This document shows, piece after piece, positions 46,101 through 57,629 of a stretch of 64,000 nt of DNA. The notes beneath the pieces were generated by a model that searched no databases, had not been told where the DNA came from, and saw nothing but the letters and a program-made list of their open reading frames with translations. The position numbers were made by a program, and so were the translations under genes. The stretch's first letter is position 1. Each line of letters begins with the position of its first letter. The stretch is from assembly GCA_017979445.1 (NCBI GenBank), contig CM030719.1, positions 28,725,317 through 28,789,316 on the forward strand, given 5' to 3'. The stretch comes from Akebia trifoliata (taxonomy: Eukaryota > Streptophyta > Magnoliopsida > Ranunculales > Lardizabalaceae).

Positions 46101-48360
46101 AAGTGAAACAATAATTCTCATTGATCTTAATGTTTGTACTGTATATTTTCTTAATAACTTAGGAACCATTCTACATGGTGGAAGGCTTTGGGCTGTTTCT
46201 TCAGTTGTCATTATAAATTAAGAATTTAATGAAAATCTGGTATTCCTTGCCCTGAAATTATTGTTTATCAATATTAAATTTGGTGTTCTCAGGTATATTG
46301 ACTATTTGTTTTTGGGAGATTATGTTGACCGTGGACAGCACAGCTTGGAAACTATAACCTTACTTCTAGCTCTCAAGGCAAGTTCACATTTCAAGGAACT
46401 TAAAGAGTTGACCTAGTTTCATATTGTCTCTACTGAGCTTTCTTTGTTTACTGCATTGGCTCTTTGTTCTGATTTTGCAGATTGAGTATCCTGAGAATGT
46501 TCACTTGATAAGAGGAAATCATGAAGCTGCCGACATAAATGCTCTTTTTGGTTTTCGTCTTGAATGCATTGAGAGAATGGTATGGATGAATATGCACAAC
46601 TTCCTGAGTTCAAAGTTAGTGGTAATAATCATTGTTCAAAGTTTAGTTCTGTTTCGGAATGATTCAGTGGAAATATTTCTGTTCCAGTTGAGACCGAAAC
46701 TAAATTGATCCCGGAACATTCAATATTTTGGGAATATTTCGGATAGTCTTGGAAGGTCTCAGAATGATTTGATTGAGACCATCTCAGTTTTTCTCCTGAC
46801 CAAAACATTGTCCCGACTCCCAAGGAAAGAGTTTAAACCTTGGTCTTAAAGAAAGATGTGTTTGCAGGGAGAGAAAGATGGTATATGGGCGTGGACTCGG
46901 TTCAATCAACTTTTCAACTATCTCCCACTTGCTGCACTTATTGAGAAAAAAATTATTTGCATGCATGGTGGCATTGGGAGGTCCATACACTCTGTAGAAC
47001 AAATAGAGAAACTTGAGAGGCCGATAACTATGGATGCTGGATCCATTATTCTCATGGACCTTCTATGGTATGCTCTATCCATCTTTGTTTGTACTCTTTG
47101 TTTGTACACAAGTGTTTTAACTACAAATTTCTTTTATACTGTACAGGTCAGATCCCACGGAAAATGATAGCATAGAGGGATTGAGACCAAATGCTAGGGG
47201 GCCTGGCCTTGTCACTTTTGGGGTATGTGTGTTTCTTAAATTATGACATACCTTCATTCTCTTTTTCATCAATTTCTATGTTACATATGCTGGTGCAAAG
47301 GTTACAAGATGCACAGGCTTGATTAACGGGATTATCAAATAAATGACTTTTGTAGAGGCTATGTTTTGTTTTGTGCAACTATTGGTCATTTGGTTAGTTT
47401 CGGTAACCTTGATTTATCGGCAGGCTTTATGATAATCAGCTGTCTTAGTTTAAATGTTTAACTTCTTTCCATGGAATAAATTACTATATTTTATTTTAAA
47501 GAATTTCTCCATTTTTTGACATATAATTATTTTTACTTTTCAAAAAAAAAAAAAAAGAATTTCTCCATTTTCTAGAAAAATATTTGAGCACTTCTACCAT
47601 GATTTGCTGATGTGCATTAAATTATACTTCTGTTGGTTCTTCTAAAGTTCTAATATGTATAGTTCTCTAATGCGTTCCTTCCTTAATTAGCTCTTTCTTT
47701 CTTTTCTTTATGTTTGTTCCAATGTTGCACGAATACGGTTTCATTTTTGTAGTTTTTAAGTAGAACTTTGCCTACATATATGCTTGTGAAACCCTATTAC
47801 AAATTATCGTTGTTGCTGCAGCCGGACCGGGTTACAGACTTCTGTAAGAGAAACAAATTGCAGCTTATTATAAGAGCTCATGAATGTGTTATGGATGGGT
47901 TTGAACGGTTTGCTCAGGGACAGTTGATTACTTTATTTTCTGCAACCAATTACTGTGGTAAGTAAAAGTTGGGATTTCTGTTCCCTTTCTTACTCTTCAT
48001 GTTTTCATTACTACGTTTCCATGCTAAGCTAACAACTGCATCAGGGACGGCGAACAATGCCGGGGCAATATTGGTCGTTGGAAGAGGATTGGTTGTGGTT
48101 CCTAAATTGATTCATCCCTTACCGCCTCCCCTTCAGTCGCCTGAGACATCTCCAGAACGTGGCTTAGATGAGACATGGATGCAGGTGAGATTCAGTGGAA
48201 ATTTATATATTGCCCAGCTCATCAGATTTCTTTGCTCATCCCTTACCTCCTCTGTTCATGTTTGGGGTCCTTGCAGGAGCTTAACATTCAAAGACCTCCT
48301 ACTCCAACTCGGGGTCGGCCACAACCCGATCATGACCGAAGCTCACTTGCATATATTTGA
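34199..48360 (+). CDS. BSL1: BSL1-type protein phosphatase: Kelch repeats plus PP1-like catalytic domain, 21 exons
   Basis: Exons: 34199-34403, 34492-34552, 34656-34734, 34851-34930, 35028-35122, 37440-37539, 38506-38575, 40715-40816, 41023-41104, 41210-41380, 42353-42509 (or 42521), 42623-42836, 42918-43088, 43181-43419, 46293-46377, 46481-46579, 46868-47067, 47147-47222, 47822-47957, 48045-48184, 48277-48360. All phases agree and give 881 residues (885 with the second donor), the usual BSL1 size. The N-terminal half carries Kelch repeats (RLILFGGAT, VVFQGGIGPAGH, LLCGGRD, LHVTGGV, IHGGLRG). The C-terminal half is a metal-dependent Ser/Thr phosphatase with GDLHGQ (about 583-588), GDYVDRG (617-623), RGNHE (648-652) and IRAHE, all intact. 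The protein ends SSLAYI. BSU1/BSL phosphatases dephosphorylate the GSK3-like kinase BIN2 in brassinosteroid signalling. Start and end match the family exactly. Three donors appear to be GC (see findings). Confidence 0.95.
35413..35534. repeat. Short palindromic element in BSL1 intron 5
   Basis: TTAAGGTGCATTAAATACAC and CT on the left pair with AGGTGTATTTAATGCATCTTA on the right. Inner blocks ACCAAAAATGCATTCAAAAA and ACTAAAAATACCCTCAAA are direct rather than inverted. No target duplication was identified. Confidence 0.55.
35748..36346. mobile_element. Non-autonomous hAT-like element, 599 bp
   Basis: The ends TAGGGCTGGCAATGGA and, complemented, TAAGGCTGGCAATGAT are inverted repeats of the hAT type. 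The flanks TCAGTAAG (35740-35747) and TCGGTAGG (36347-36354) match at 6 of 8 positions, the 8-bp duplication size of hAT. The interior is rich in GGATCGGATC-type motifs. It lies in BSL1 intron 5. Confidence 0.75.
36985..37345. mobile_element. Possible solo LTR remnant
   Basis: TGTAGGGATGAGAGTAGAGT at the start, then TTCTCTTGTATTTAAATTTA and ATTAATGAAAATATCT, resemble plant copia LTRs in composition and order. I could not find matching flanking duplications or a second LTR, so this is weak. It lies in BSL1 intron 5. Confidence 0.25.
39014..39110 (-). repeat. tRNA-derived SINE-like segment in BSL1 intron 7
   Basis: On the minus strand, TTGCTAAGTTGG resembles the A box and GGGTTCAAAACC the B box, about 35-40 bases apart, as in tRNA-derived SINE heads. 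The termini and poly(A) tail were not identified. Confidence 0.45.
41505..42130 (-). mobile_element. Possible LINE 3' end remnant in BSL1 intron 10
   Basis: At the left border the minus strand reads TTAATGTAATTCATCTTTAC followed by an A-rich AATAAATAAATAAAC tail, which looks like a LINE 3' end inserted antisense to the gene. The body has no readable protein similarity. Confidence 0.3.
45420..45960 (-). mobile_element. Probable LINE 3' end in BSL1 intron 14
   Basis: The minus strand ends ATGAAATCAATTTACCTATC followed by GAAGAAAAGAGAAGTAAAAAAAG, a common 3' tail form of plant LINEs. It is antisense to BSL1. The interior is too degraded for a protein match. Intron 14 (43420-46292) is the longest in this gene, partly because of such insertions. 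Confidence 0.4.
46605..46860 (-). repeat. Dispersed repeat shared with SPL7 intron 6
   Basis: The complement begins AAGGTTTAAACTCTTTCCTT, then TTTTGGTCAGGAGAAAAAC and several GAACATTC-like blocks, parallel to 12431-12600. It fills most of BSL1 intron 16, ending a few bases before exon 17. Confidence 0.55.
47501..47571. mobile_element. Tiny retroposed poly(A) insertion with 15-bp target duplication
   Basis: GAATTTCTCCATTTT lies at 47501-47515 and 47557-47571. Between the copies there are only 41 bases, ending in CTTTTC and 15 A. This looks like a severely 5'-truncated retroposon. It lies in BSL1 intron 18. Confidence 0.75.
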
Positions 48361-50080
48361 TGTTGATCCCTCCTGTGTTTCAGTTTTAACACCTTATCAT
48401 GGTGCTTCTGGTCCAACTGATCTGGAATCATATGTGCCTCCAGCAATCATAATCATTCTAGATTTGACATCAAGCAGAAAATTGGGCACCATATAATTGT
48501 AGCTGTATTGTACCTTACACAGTCAACTATACAAGTGCAAGGAAGCTGAGGTCGTGCCTAGTGTACACAATTACATGAGAATGACTGAAGATCAAGTATT
48601 AGATGAAAAATGATGGTTTCCTCAAACCAAGCCGGGATGTCAGTGAAGCATATTCTGCCGACTGAGACAGATAGCTTGTTTGTACAATGAAGTCACCCTC
48701 TTAGCTCTTGTGTGCTGTAATGTACATTTGTGTATTTTTTTGTTTTAATTTTATTAAGTTATGGTGGTTTGGAAGTATTGGTTTTAAGCGAAGCTAAATT
48801 TGCAACTCTGGCATTGCTAAACAAAACGAATGGCTGTACTGCGGGATCATTTGGAAAATAAGCTTGAGCAAGTAGTGTTGGGTAGAATTTGATGTTGGGG
48901 GAATGAAACTGAATGTAAGAATTGTTTGCATGAAAATTTTAGGGTTTGCAGTTGTGCTTCCATTTACTTATAATTTTCAGATTATTTTGTGTGTTCTTGC
49001 TTAGTCTTACAAGAAACTAGATTTTTATTTGTTATCTTACATTCATTTCAACTGCAAAGAGCAGATATAGCAAATTAGATTCTGAGAGCATTTGCACAAG
49101 TCTTCCTGGAATATTAATTAGCCCTGATTCGGGCTTCAAAATATCGATTCTTTGGATTCTGATATTCTATTATTTTTCTTGTGAATCATAATATATTACA
49201 TGTTGCATTTTTGGTGCAAGGTCATGGTCTGACAATAAAATACAACGGTTGTCTCCCCAATCTTTATTTCCTACATGGTGAGGGGTTTTGGAGTTTTGGA
49301 TTCAATCTCACACCCATATTGTTGTCTCCTCTTTTTAAGAATAACTCTTCAACTTTATTATTTTTCTTCTCTTACCCGCCCCCCCCCCCCTTCTTTTTTA
49401 ATGATGCCCCATCCTTTTCCACTAATTAATAACCCCTCCAACTTTAGAGAGCTGCTATTGGCACCCAAAGTTTTACTTTTTACACCCTAATTTCTTAAAT
49501 TATTTATCACATCCCAATTAACGATTAAAACACACTATTCAAACATTACAAAAGTTTGGCTCCAATTATTATTATCTCAACATTTAAAAAAAAAAATTAT
49601 AACTCATTCAAACAATTTCAGTAGTATTTTGCAATTATGATTAGGCTCATATAGAATCTCAAACTCAAAAGAGAGAAATTTAGCAAAAACACCCTAACTT
49701 TTTCTTATTCTCAATCATTCACTTATTTTCCCTATTTTTAATTGGGGTGTAATAAGTAAAAGTTGGAGTGACAATAGCAGCTCTCCAACATTATTGTCTT
49801 TCCATAATATTTTGAGGAGGCTTGTGTTTGGTGGTAATAAAAAAAAAATGGTTTGTTTCTGTAAAATCAACTTTGGAAATAAAATCCAATGTATAACTAA
49901 AACTTCCAAAAGTCTCACAAAGCTACAAAATGAAGTACTGGACAATTGATGTCAATGGGGCAAATAAATGGAGGAAAGAAAAAACATTAAAAAAAAAAAA
50001 AAGAACAAGTGTAGCAGTAGCTTTCGTTACATTTATCTTTCCTCTCATGTATGAATAAAACAAAATATTTTGATCTATTT
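48361..50080. other. Convergent intergenic region between BSL1 and the lipase gene
   Basis: It should contain both 3' UTRs, since the genes point toward each other. A 338-bp MITE (49447-49784) and CT-rich simple sequence lie in the second half. No further gene is seen. Confidence 0.75.
49447..49784. mobile_element. 338-bp foldback MITE, 8 of 9 bp target duplication
   Basis: The left end GAGAGCTGCTATTGGCACCC pairs with the right end ACAATAGCAGCTCT, and ACTTTTTACACCCTAATT pairs with AATTGGGGTGTAATAAGT. The flanks are CCAACTTTA (49438-49446) and CCAACATTA (49785-49793). It is the same family as 5466-5849. Confidence 0.78.
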
Positions 50081-53062
50081 CTAGACTTGGTTTGGTAGTT
50101 TTGGTTTATTCCTAAATGCATGCTTTCTGCAGCGCTCGAAAATGCTGTCATATATCAGATCAAACTGCACTCCTGCTCTCTCCCGATTCACGATGAACAA
50201 TATGTGATCACCTTCAACAATCTTGTAGTACCTGTATTCAATCAGACACATCACCCACACAATCTATTTTAGCTTAAAAACCAAAAGTCTAAACTGGTCA
50301 AAAAAGCATCCCATAATTTTAGTTGATGGTTTTCTTATTGGCTTAAGGAGTTCTAGGACGATTTGTGATCTGATTCTTGAAAGATCTGAAAATATATTAG
50401 TATCTTGGACCATGTACTACTAACAAGTGATTTTTGATTAGATTGTTTCATTGGACAATCTCATTAAAATGGTGAAATACATCATGAATTTCTATTTAAA
50501 GTAGTGTGGAAATAACCATTCTGTCCAAAGTGTTTTCTTTATGTCTATGGCCATGGTTGACGAAATATCAACGATTGATCATCTTTGAAAGCAAAATAGG
50601 GTTGGGCATTCTGAATAGGTGGGGAAGATGTAAATCACTTATTCATTGCTCCTTCTATGGTGAGTTTGGCAAGTTTTCCTTCTTTCATTCAGAACATATG
50701 GTGATTTCCGTCTGTGTCTAAAATCTATTTGTGGATGACATACCAAGACATGTGCTTCATTGAACAAATGGTTGCCTTGAAATCTAACCCCTTTTGTGCA
50801 TTAGCGGCATCTTTGAAGCCAAGGAGTCAAATGTTGAAGCTACATCTAGAAGGTAAAGGATACCATGTTCTATTGTGCATCAATCAATCGTGAATGAGAG
50901 GCATTTGCTTCAAAGATTTAGTTTTTAAATGGAGTAGATTGTTCCATAGTTTTCTTTCTTGTTTATTTGGTGGGTGGGGGTATTTTGTTTCATTCCATGG
51001 GATGCTCTCATATTGATTTTGTTTCATTGCAACTCTTTGTTCCATTCAAATAAAACACATTTACTGATTAAAACAATGATGATGATGAGATGACGATGAT
51101 GGTAGCAGCATTGAGTGGCATGGCATCATCTACATTAACAAGGTCGGGGAGACTTATGAGGATGACTTTTCAATGATAGTGATGAGACTTCGCACTAATA
51201 AAAGCTTGGAATTCTAAAATTATTATGCCATGTATTGAGCAATTGCAAATGGCAATGGTGGTGGCGAAAGAAAACAAACCAGATTCCCGGTTGCAAAGGC
51301 TGGCATTCGGAGTCATTTACGACGAAACGGCCAGGGTGTTCCATCGGGATACGAGGGTGGGTCATGGATATAGTGTTGAGTGCTCCATCATTGTCATACC
51401 AATCCTCATCCCTGCAAATATTTCAATAGAGGTGTGGCCCGTTAGTGACATTGAAGAAAAACCTCCGTGAAAAATGTTTTATCTCAAGGTCATGACATAG
51501 TCAAGGAAGCATACTCACTTGTACCCTTTATAAGGAGGTGACACATCACGAGGGTGTTTCCATTGGCTCATCTGCAAGACCCGTATGAAAAGTAATGGGT
51601 GGATCCCTAATATGCCAGAAGGGACCGTGATCCCCATTATCTTCCTAGTCCTTCTAGTAGCATAACTAAAGTAGAATGTGTTTGGGAACGTGTTGATATG
51701 GGAGTTGAGTCGCATGGACCCTTGAATCGTAAGATCTGGGAGGATCCAATCTCCCGATGCGAATGGTCCCGTATTGCCCAAGAGGCAATCCACGAGACCT
51801 GAAACACCAACTTTCTTCCACGTAATGTTGAAATGGTCGAATCCAAAATTATAGTATGCCTTCAACCATGGAATGTCAAGCCAATCATAGATTGTGACGC
51901 CTAAGCGACAAAGCTGAAGCAGACTTATAGGTTTCATGGATCTTCCATCTTCGGGTCTGAAACAAAAATTGAACTTTAGAATTTTTTTTAATGAAAACCC
52001 ACTAGAAATAAAATCGAAAATTAAAAATTGAACTCACTGCATTCCATCTAAGTAGGTTCTCGTGGTCCCATTTAATGCGCCGGACAAGGAAGTAATGCTC
52101 AATATCCAATTCTCAGAAGTGGTCTCATACCCCTTGAAAGCCTAAAATTATATTGAAATATATCTATCAAGACCCATAAACCCAATCTTTTTATAGGATT
52201 TGAGCTTCAAAATGAACTAACCTTGTCAGCTAGCATTTGCTGCAACAAGCGAACCACTTGGGCTCCGGCCGAATGTCCAACAAAGTGAATTGGGTGATCT
52301 TCATCCCATTCAGGATAGTTCCCTTAATTCCAATCAAACCCACCAAAAGATAAAAAAATTAAACATATTATGAAACAATTGTAATTAAATTTGCACAAAA
52401 AGATTAATAATGGGTAGGTGTTTGATCTTCCTACCTTGCTTGTAAATCCTCCCAAATTGCAAATGCCCACAAATCTTGCTGTGTTCTTCTCCATAATCCA
52501 CTTGTCCACCTTTCAAATAATAAAACAATTCTCTAGCCCTGAAACCTACAACCCTTAAGATTTGCAACAAAAACAGAACAAAAACAGAGAGAATTCAAGT
52601 ACCCACCTATCATATATGCTGGTTAAGGAACCCAAATCAGGAACGAGAACCCGTTCGTCCTTCTTCTCCGCTCCGGCGAAATACGACAAACCTCCCAACC
52701 TCTGCAAACAAGAAAATACCCAAAATTCCATTAAAATGAAGCAAAAAAAATCAATCTGAAAACCTAAAAGGGTTTATCAAATTGAGGGAAAAATGAGAAC
52801 CCAATTGAGGAAATTAAGATTATAAGGATCATACCCCTTTGCCAAAACCAAATATCCCATGAACTAAGACAATTGGAGGCAACCCATCAAAATTTTGTGT
52901 GCTTTTAGGTTCCTCAACTCTCACTCTAATACTCATATTGGATCTAAAACATTCATTAAGAGATTGTGACATATCTGATGCCACAGCTGTGCTGAATATG
53001 TAAAGCCCATATATCAAATGCACAACAGTGCTCACAAACAGCTCTGATAATCTAAGAATCAT
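50081..53062 (-). CDS. Lipase-like alpha/beta-hydrolase, membrane-anchored, 8 exons
   Basis: Exons (minus strand): 53062-52835, 52701-52607, 52538-52435, 52322-52222, 52141-52038, 51956-51519, 51411-51280, 50231-50081. All phases agree and give 450 residues. The N-terminus has one hydrophobic segment (about residues 6-28), probably a signal anchor. IVLVHGIFGFGKG forms the oxyanion-loop region, and the nucleophile elbow is GHSAG with Ser160. Later conserved blocks are TSLSGALNGTTRTYLDGMQP, DWILPDLTIQGSMRLN, NDGALNTISMTHPRIP and EGDHILFIVNRERAGVQFDL. The order matches the plant family of Arabidopsis At1g10740/At1g23330, annotated as alpha/beta-hydrolase or triacylglycerol lipase-like. The true substrate is unknown to me. 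The start at 53062 is chosen because the frame upstream is CT-repeat 5' UTR. Confidence 0.88.
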
Positions 53063-53068
53063 TGGGTC

Positions 53069-53200
53069 TCTCTCTCTCTCTCTAGAGAGAGGGACTCTTC
53101 TACAAAACCAAACAACCACTCCTCTCTCTCTCACCAAAAGAAAGAAGAGAGGCTCTTCTACAAAACCCAACAACCACTACTCTCTCTTTCTCTCTCTCAA
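53069..53200. repeat. (CT)n-rich 5' UTR/promoter tract of the lipase gene
   Basis: Several CTCTCTCT runs lie just upstream of the start codon, with a partial duplication: CTCTTCTACAAAACC occurs twice (about 53094 and 53152), each time followed by ACAACCACT. Confidence 0.7.
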
Positions 53201-53621
53201 CACACACAACTCACAATCCTTTCTATCAAAAAAGGGTGGAAGCCATTGTTTTAGCTTTTTTTTTTTTCACTACTCATAAGCAAACAGAACCTTTGCAGTG
53301 TAAAAGCTGGTTAGATGATGCCACGTGTCCTTATAATAGCCTCTCCCACAAGTCATAAGTGATTATGGGACCAACGACATGGGACCCACTTAGGACCTAA
53401 ATCCAAAATAACTAGATATCTTATAACAGTAGACAATAAAAGCTGGAAAGTTCCCCACTAACGTGTCCAACATAATTACTTCCTACCCATTGAAAATTCT
53501 CCCCACCAATGGAGCAGCAATGTTTGATGTTTGATGATCCATCACTCATCTTGATATGCCACGTGTTATATTATTTTGAATCCATTTAATGCTTGAAATT
53601 TGGATGAGAAAAATGCTTAAG

Positions 53622-53811
53622 GACATCATGGGTGACATTAGTGTGCACAGAACTATAAATGCTTCTCACTCGTGTCTCAATGACAAGCATCTATGGCTCT
53701 AACACACATTCACGTCAACAATATCAAGATGCTTCTCACACATGTCTCAATGATAAGTATATATGGTTTTGACACACTTTCACATCAACAATGTCCCCCG
53801 CAACACGACTC
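53622..53811. repeat. Foldback element with internal direct duplication
   Basis: GATGCTTCTCAC-type hairpins with AAGCATCTATGG occur twice in direct order (about 53659-53725 and 53729-53796). Each unit contains TGTCTCAATGA and ends CAC(G/A)TCAACAAT(A/G)TC. The right end ACACGACTC is the family terminus, and GACATCATGGGTGACATTAG at the left pairs with the ACAATGTC region. Confidence 0.65.
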
Positions 53812-54019
53812 TTTGGATAAGTTATGGATCCAAAACATTGGCTTGTTATTGAGATCGACAAAAGAAAAATGTTTAAGTCAATGACTACAAATCACCAATC
53901 AAATATATTTGTTGTGGGTCTATAACAGGGACCAGGGGAGCCAGAACCCATACTATGTGTAACTTGCTATTTTTTTATGAATGGCATATCAAAATTTGCA
54001 GTTTAATTAGTATAGCAGA

Positions 54020-54525
54020 CATTTTCCTTCTCTCATTTAGACATCACTTACTCTCCACGTTTTAGTGAATATTTGAGATGCCAAACTTTGTTTTCGCATG
54101 ACTTTGATCTTCTTTCATATACCAACTTAAAGTAGTCTAAATGCTCTCCTTTTCTTTCTCTTTGTTAAAAACTTATGGTTGTAAATATTTTGATCGCTTT
54201 TCAACCTTTAAACCTCAAGCAAGAGATATAATTTTCGAGGAAGTAATAGAAGAAGATGAATTTTTTCATATAAAAATCAAGGATTTTCGACAAAGAGAAC
54301 AACGACGACGGTAAATGAATTAAAAATATTTAACCGTAGGTTGAATATCTTTATGACGAGATATTTTTAAAAGGAAATTAAAAGATTTTTATTATTAGTA
54401 TAGATTGAAAATGAGGACATTTAAGTTATTTTCTATCAGCCTACGAAAAAAGACATCGACTAATGGAATATGTCATCAGTTTGAAAATACAAATATCTCA
54501 AATACTCATCGAAACGTGGATGGAT
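54020..54525. repeat. Foldback copy of the AAATATTTGAGA dispersed repeat
   Basis: CTCCACGTTTTAGTGAATAT and TTGAGATG on the left pair with ATCTCAAATACTCATCGAAA and CGTGGATG on the right. The interior has the AAAATCAAGGATTTTCGA block also seen at about 4230. Confidence 0.65.
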
Positions 54526-54534
54526 AAGTTAAAA

Positions 54535-54709
54535 GAATCAGAACGAGACCCAGAGTGTCCCATTCCTATTCTTTAAAATACATCAGACTCTTAACCAAGT
54601 TGTTTTTTTTTTAAGCACGTGACATGATATGTTTAGTCTCCAATCAAAATGTGTCACATAGACACTATATGTTGCTATAGGAATGGGGCATCGCTCTAGA
54701 TCACGACTC
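54535..54709. repeat. Degraded relative of the 15848 MITE
   Basis: The right part (CATAGACACTATATGTTGCT, then ATAGGAATGGGGCAT and TCTAGATCACGACTC) matches the right arm of 15848-16047. The left end has AGTGTCCCATTCCTATTC. The interior has diverged. Confidence 0.65.
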
Positions 54710-57120
54710 ATAATGAAATCACCTTTGTTTTCATTATTTTCATTAGCACATGAATTGTATTGACCAACTAGAAGTAGACATATGATTCGGTGTGCCCGTC
54801 AAATCTTTACCTAACTAACTCACTTTAATTATAATTTGACATTTTATATTTAAATATCTTGTTATGTTTCTTGATTATGGTATTATCTTACTTTTCTTAA
54901 AAAGATTATTAAACATAGCTAAATGGCAATCGATGTGGGCCAGTGATCAAGAAGCCTATTTGTTTGATTAGAATATCATCGCCTCAACATCAAAAGTTTA
55001 TTTAAAATTTTCTGTGTTGGTGGAAAGAAACCTATCATAGGGAAAATTGGTTGGAAAATCTTTTTTTCTGAAAAATATGATTTGAGATGGAGGTGCATTT
55101 TCAAGAGAAAAAGACTTTTGAGGAATTAGTTTTTCCCTCCTTTCTTATGGAGAAAATATTCTCTAACTTGATCTCTAAAGAAAATGATTTTCTAGTTAAA
55201 GTGGGAAGATCTCATCTTAGTCTCTCATGATTACCCCACTCCCAAAAGCATAAAATGGAAGTGAAAATGAATTTTCATAGAAAATGATTGTGGATTTTTC
55301 CTAGAATATGAATTCCCGTCAAATGTGATTTTCCTAGAGAAAAATGTTTTCCAATTCCACCCCTTACAAAAATTATTTTCCCATTTCCTAATGTTAATCT
55401 CACATGACCACTCACACACACTCCAATACTTTTCCTGACATTTTCTTAGGTCATTTTTTTTTTCAAGAATTCAAATCTTCATGACCAGTTTCCTAAGGAA
55501 TTCATATTTTCTCGAAGACAAATTCCCCACAATCAAACATTGGCAAACATTTTCTTAAAAAAAAAGGGACTATTTTCTCGATTAAATTTTCAATAATTTG
55601 ATTTTCCTAAGAAAAAATTTTCTCTAAAATTATACACACCCTTAATTAACATCCATCTTGAATTATCTACACTAACCTAGAATTATGAGAGCTATTCCTA
55701 TTATTAGTCCTCCATAAGGTGTCCATGGGGCAAGAGTGGTACGCCCAAATTTCTCGGGCCCACCGATTGGATCACGATTTCAAATCAAATTGCAGATCAA
55801 GTGATGGTGTGCACAAGGAATGATACAACCATGCCACACCTCAACTCACCCCACGACCCATAAAAAAAAAAAAAAAAAAGTTTCCTGACTCACCGACCAC
55901 GTTTTCTGCCCAGTAGTGGAAAATATTTCCTATCCTGGAAACTTCTAGACATATTAAATTTTGACCTAAAACCGTGTGGTGCTCCTCTATGGGTTTACTT
56001 TTACTTTTATATTCATCTTTTTCCACGTGGAAAGTAAGCTATCAACATTCAAAAGTCATATAAGGACTACAACTATGAGAGAATTAGTCACTAAAGGGTC
56101 ATTAAAAAATTATGATTTATGTGAAATTTAATATAAAAAAATTTAATTCAAAAAATTTTAAATAAATAATCTAGTATTATATGATACTAGAATGTGGCAT
56201 GTGATCCTAAATATATCAATAGGGCTTCTTCGTATTTACAAATATTGATTAAAGGATTTTTTGAATATTATAAAATAAAAAGGATATTTTTATAATTTAA
56301 AAAAATTAATGAACGCAATTTCTTGATTTTTAATTAAAATTATCCTGATTGTATTAAGTTTAAATGTAAAGATGGATTTGTTTGTGGGATTCGAATTCTC
56401 TCATTATAATAGCATTTAAAATATTAATTAAGATAATCTTTTTTTGGAAGGTGAGGTAGTTTTGAAATTAGAATAATGTTGAAGTGACCTCAAAGATTGA
56501 CCTCATTTCGGACTTGGCCTGACGTGGAGGTGTGTGTGAATCATATATATTTTTAAATGAGTTCATTTCAGAATGACTTTCGTAACATAACAAAAAGACA
56601 CATTGTTGAAGTTACCACGTCGCAATAGAATCACATTGATCATTATTAAAAATAAATTCTACAAAACACTAATTAATCTAATTTAAATTAAATTCTTAAA
56701 ACAAATAGAGTCCTAATCTAATCCATCGGCCCTCCCCCTCTAATGGTGGTAGAGTCTGTGAAGACACTAACATAAATGACGTGCATTGTAACTTTATTTA
56801 TTTTGACGAAAATTAAATGTGATATGAGGACAATTTTGGAATGTGAGGAATATTTTTTAAAGATTTTTTTTGGGTGTCTAACCATACTGTAGAGGATATT
56901 TTTCGTAAAACATCAGGGAGTGACACAAGGTACATTAAGATTATAAATGGAGGGAGGGCTGTCGAGATTTTGTTTTCGAGACATCATTAAACAGGAAGGT
57001 TGGATGATAGTAAGACCCAGAATAACAGAAGAACGGACCACGAAAGCTAAGAGAACATGGGAATCCCCCCAAAAATCAAGGATTCGATTGTAGCAAAAAC
57101 ATGAATCGGGCACTAAAAAG

Positions 57121-57629
57121 TAGGGGTGCAACTTGGTTCGGTTTGGAGGTCAAATTGGAACCGAACCAACATAGGTCGGTTCCAATAAATAAGAGCCAGA
57201 ACCGAATCAAATTATATTGGAACCAAACCAATCCAAATCGAATTAAATTTGATTTGGTTTGGTTCGGTTCAACGGATTGCTATTATTCTATAAATTGTAA
57301 GTAATATTTTTTAATGAAAATACAAACATAAAATTTCATGCAATAAATCACAAATCTATCAATAAAAAGTTGTTAGTTTATTTATAAAAGATTACTAATC
57401 TATGTCCTAACTCCAAAAATAAATCATAATAATTATTATATACATATATATTTATTAATTTTATAGGGGTTCGGTTCTTGGTGGTTCAGCTCTATACAAG
57501 TTTGATCTGATAACCAAATCAAATTGATCGGTTCTCCATTTTTGTAACCCGGAACTGAACAACAACTTGTTCTAAATCAAACCAAACCACCCCAAAACTA
57601 TCGGTTTTCAATTTGAACTGGACCAGGTG
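57121..57629. mobile_element. Non-autonomous element with 8-bp target duplication (hAT-like)
   Basis: CTAAAAAG flanks the element at 57113-57120 and 57630-57637. The left end TAGGGGTGCAACTTGGTTCG has the hAT-like TAGGGGTG start, while the right end (complement CACCTGGTCCAGTTC) is only weakly inverted. The interior is full of GGTTCGGTT/AACCGAACC motifs. There is no coding capacity. Confidence 0.65.
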
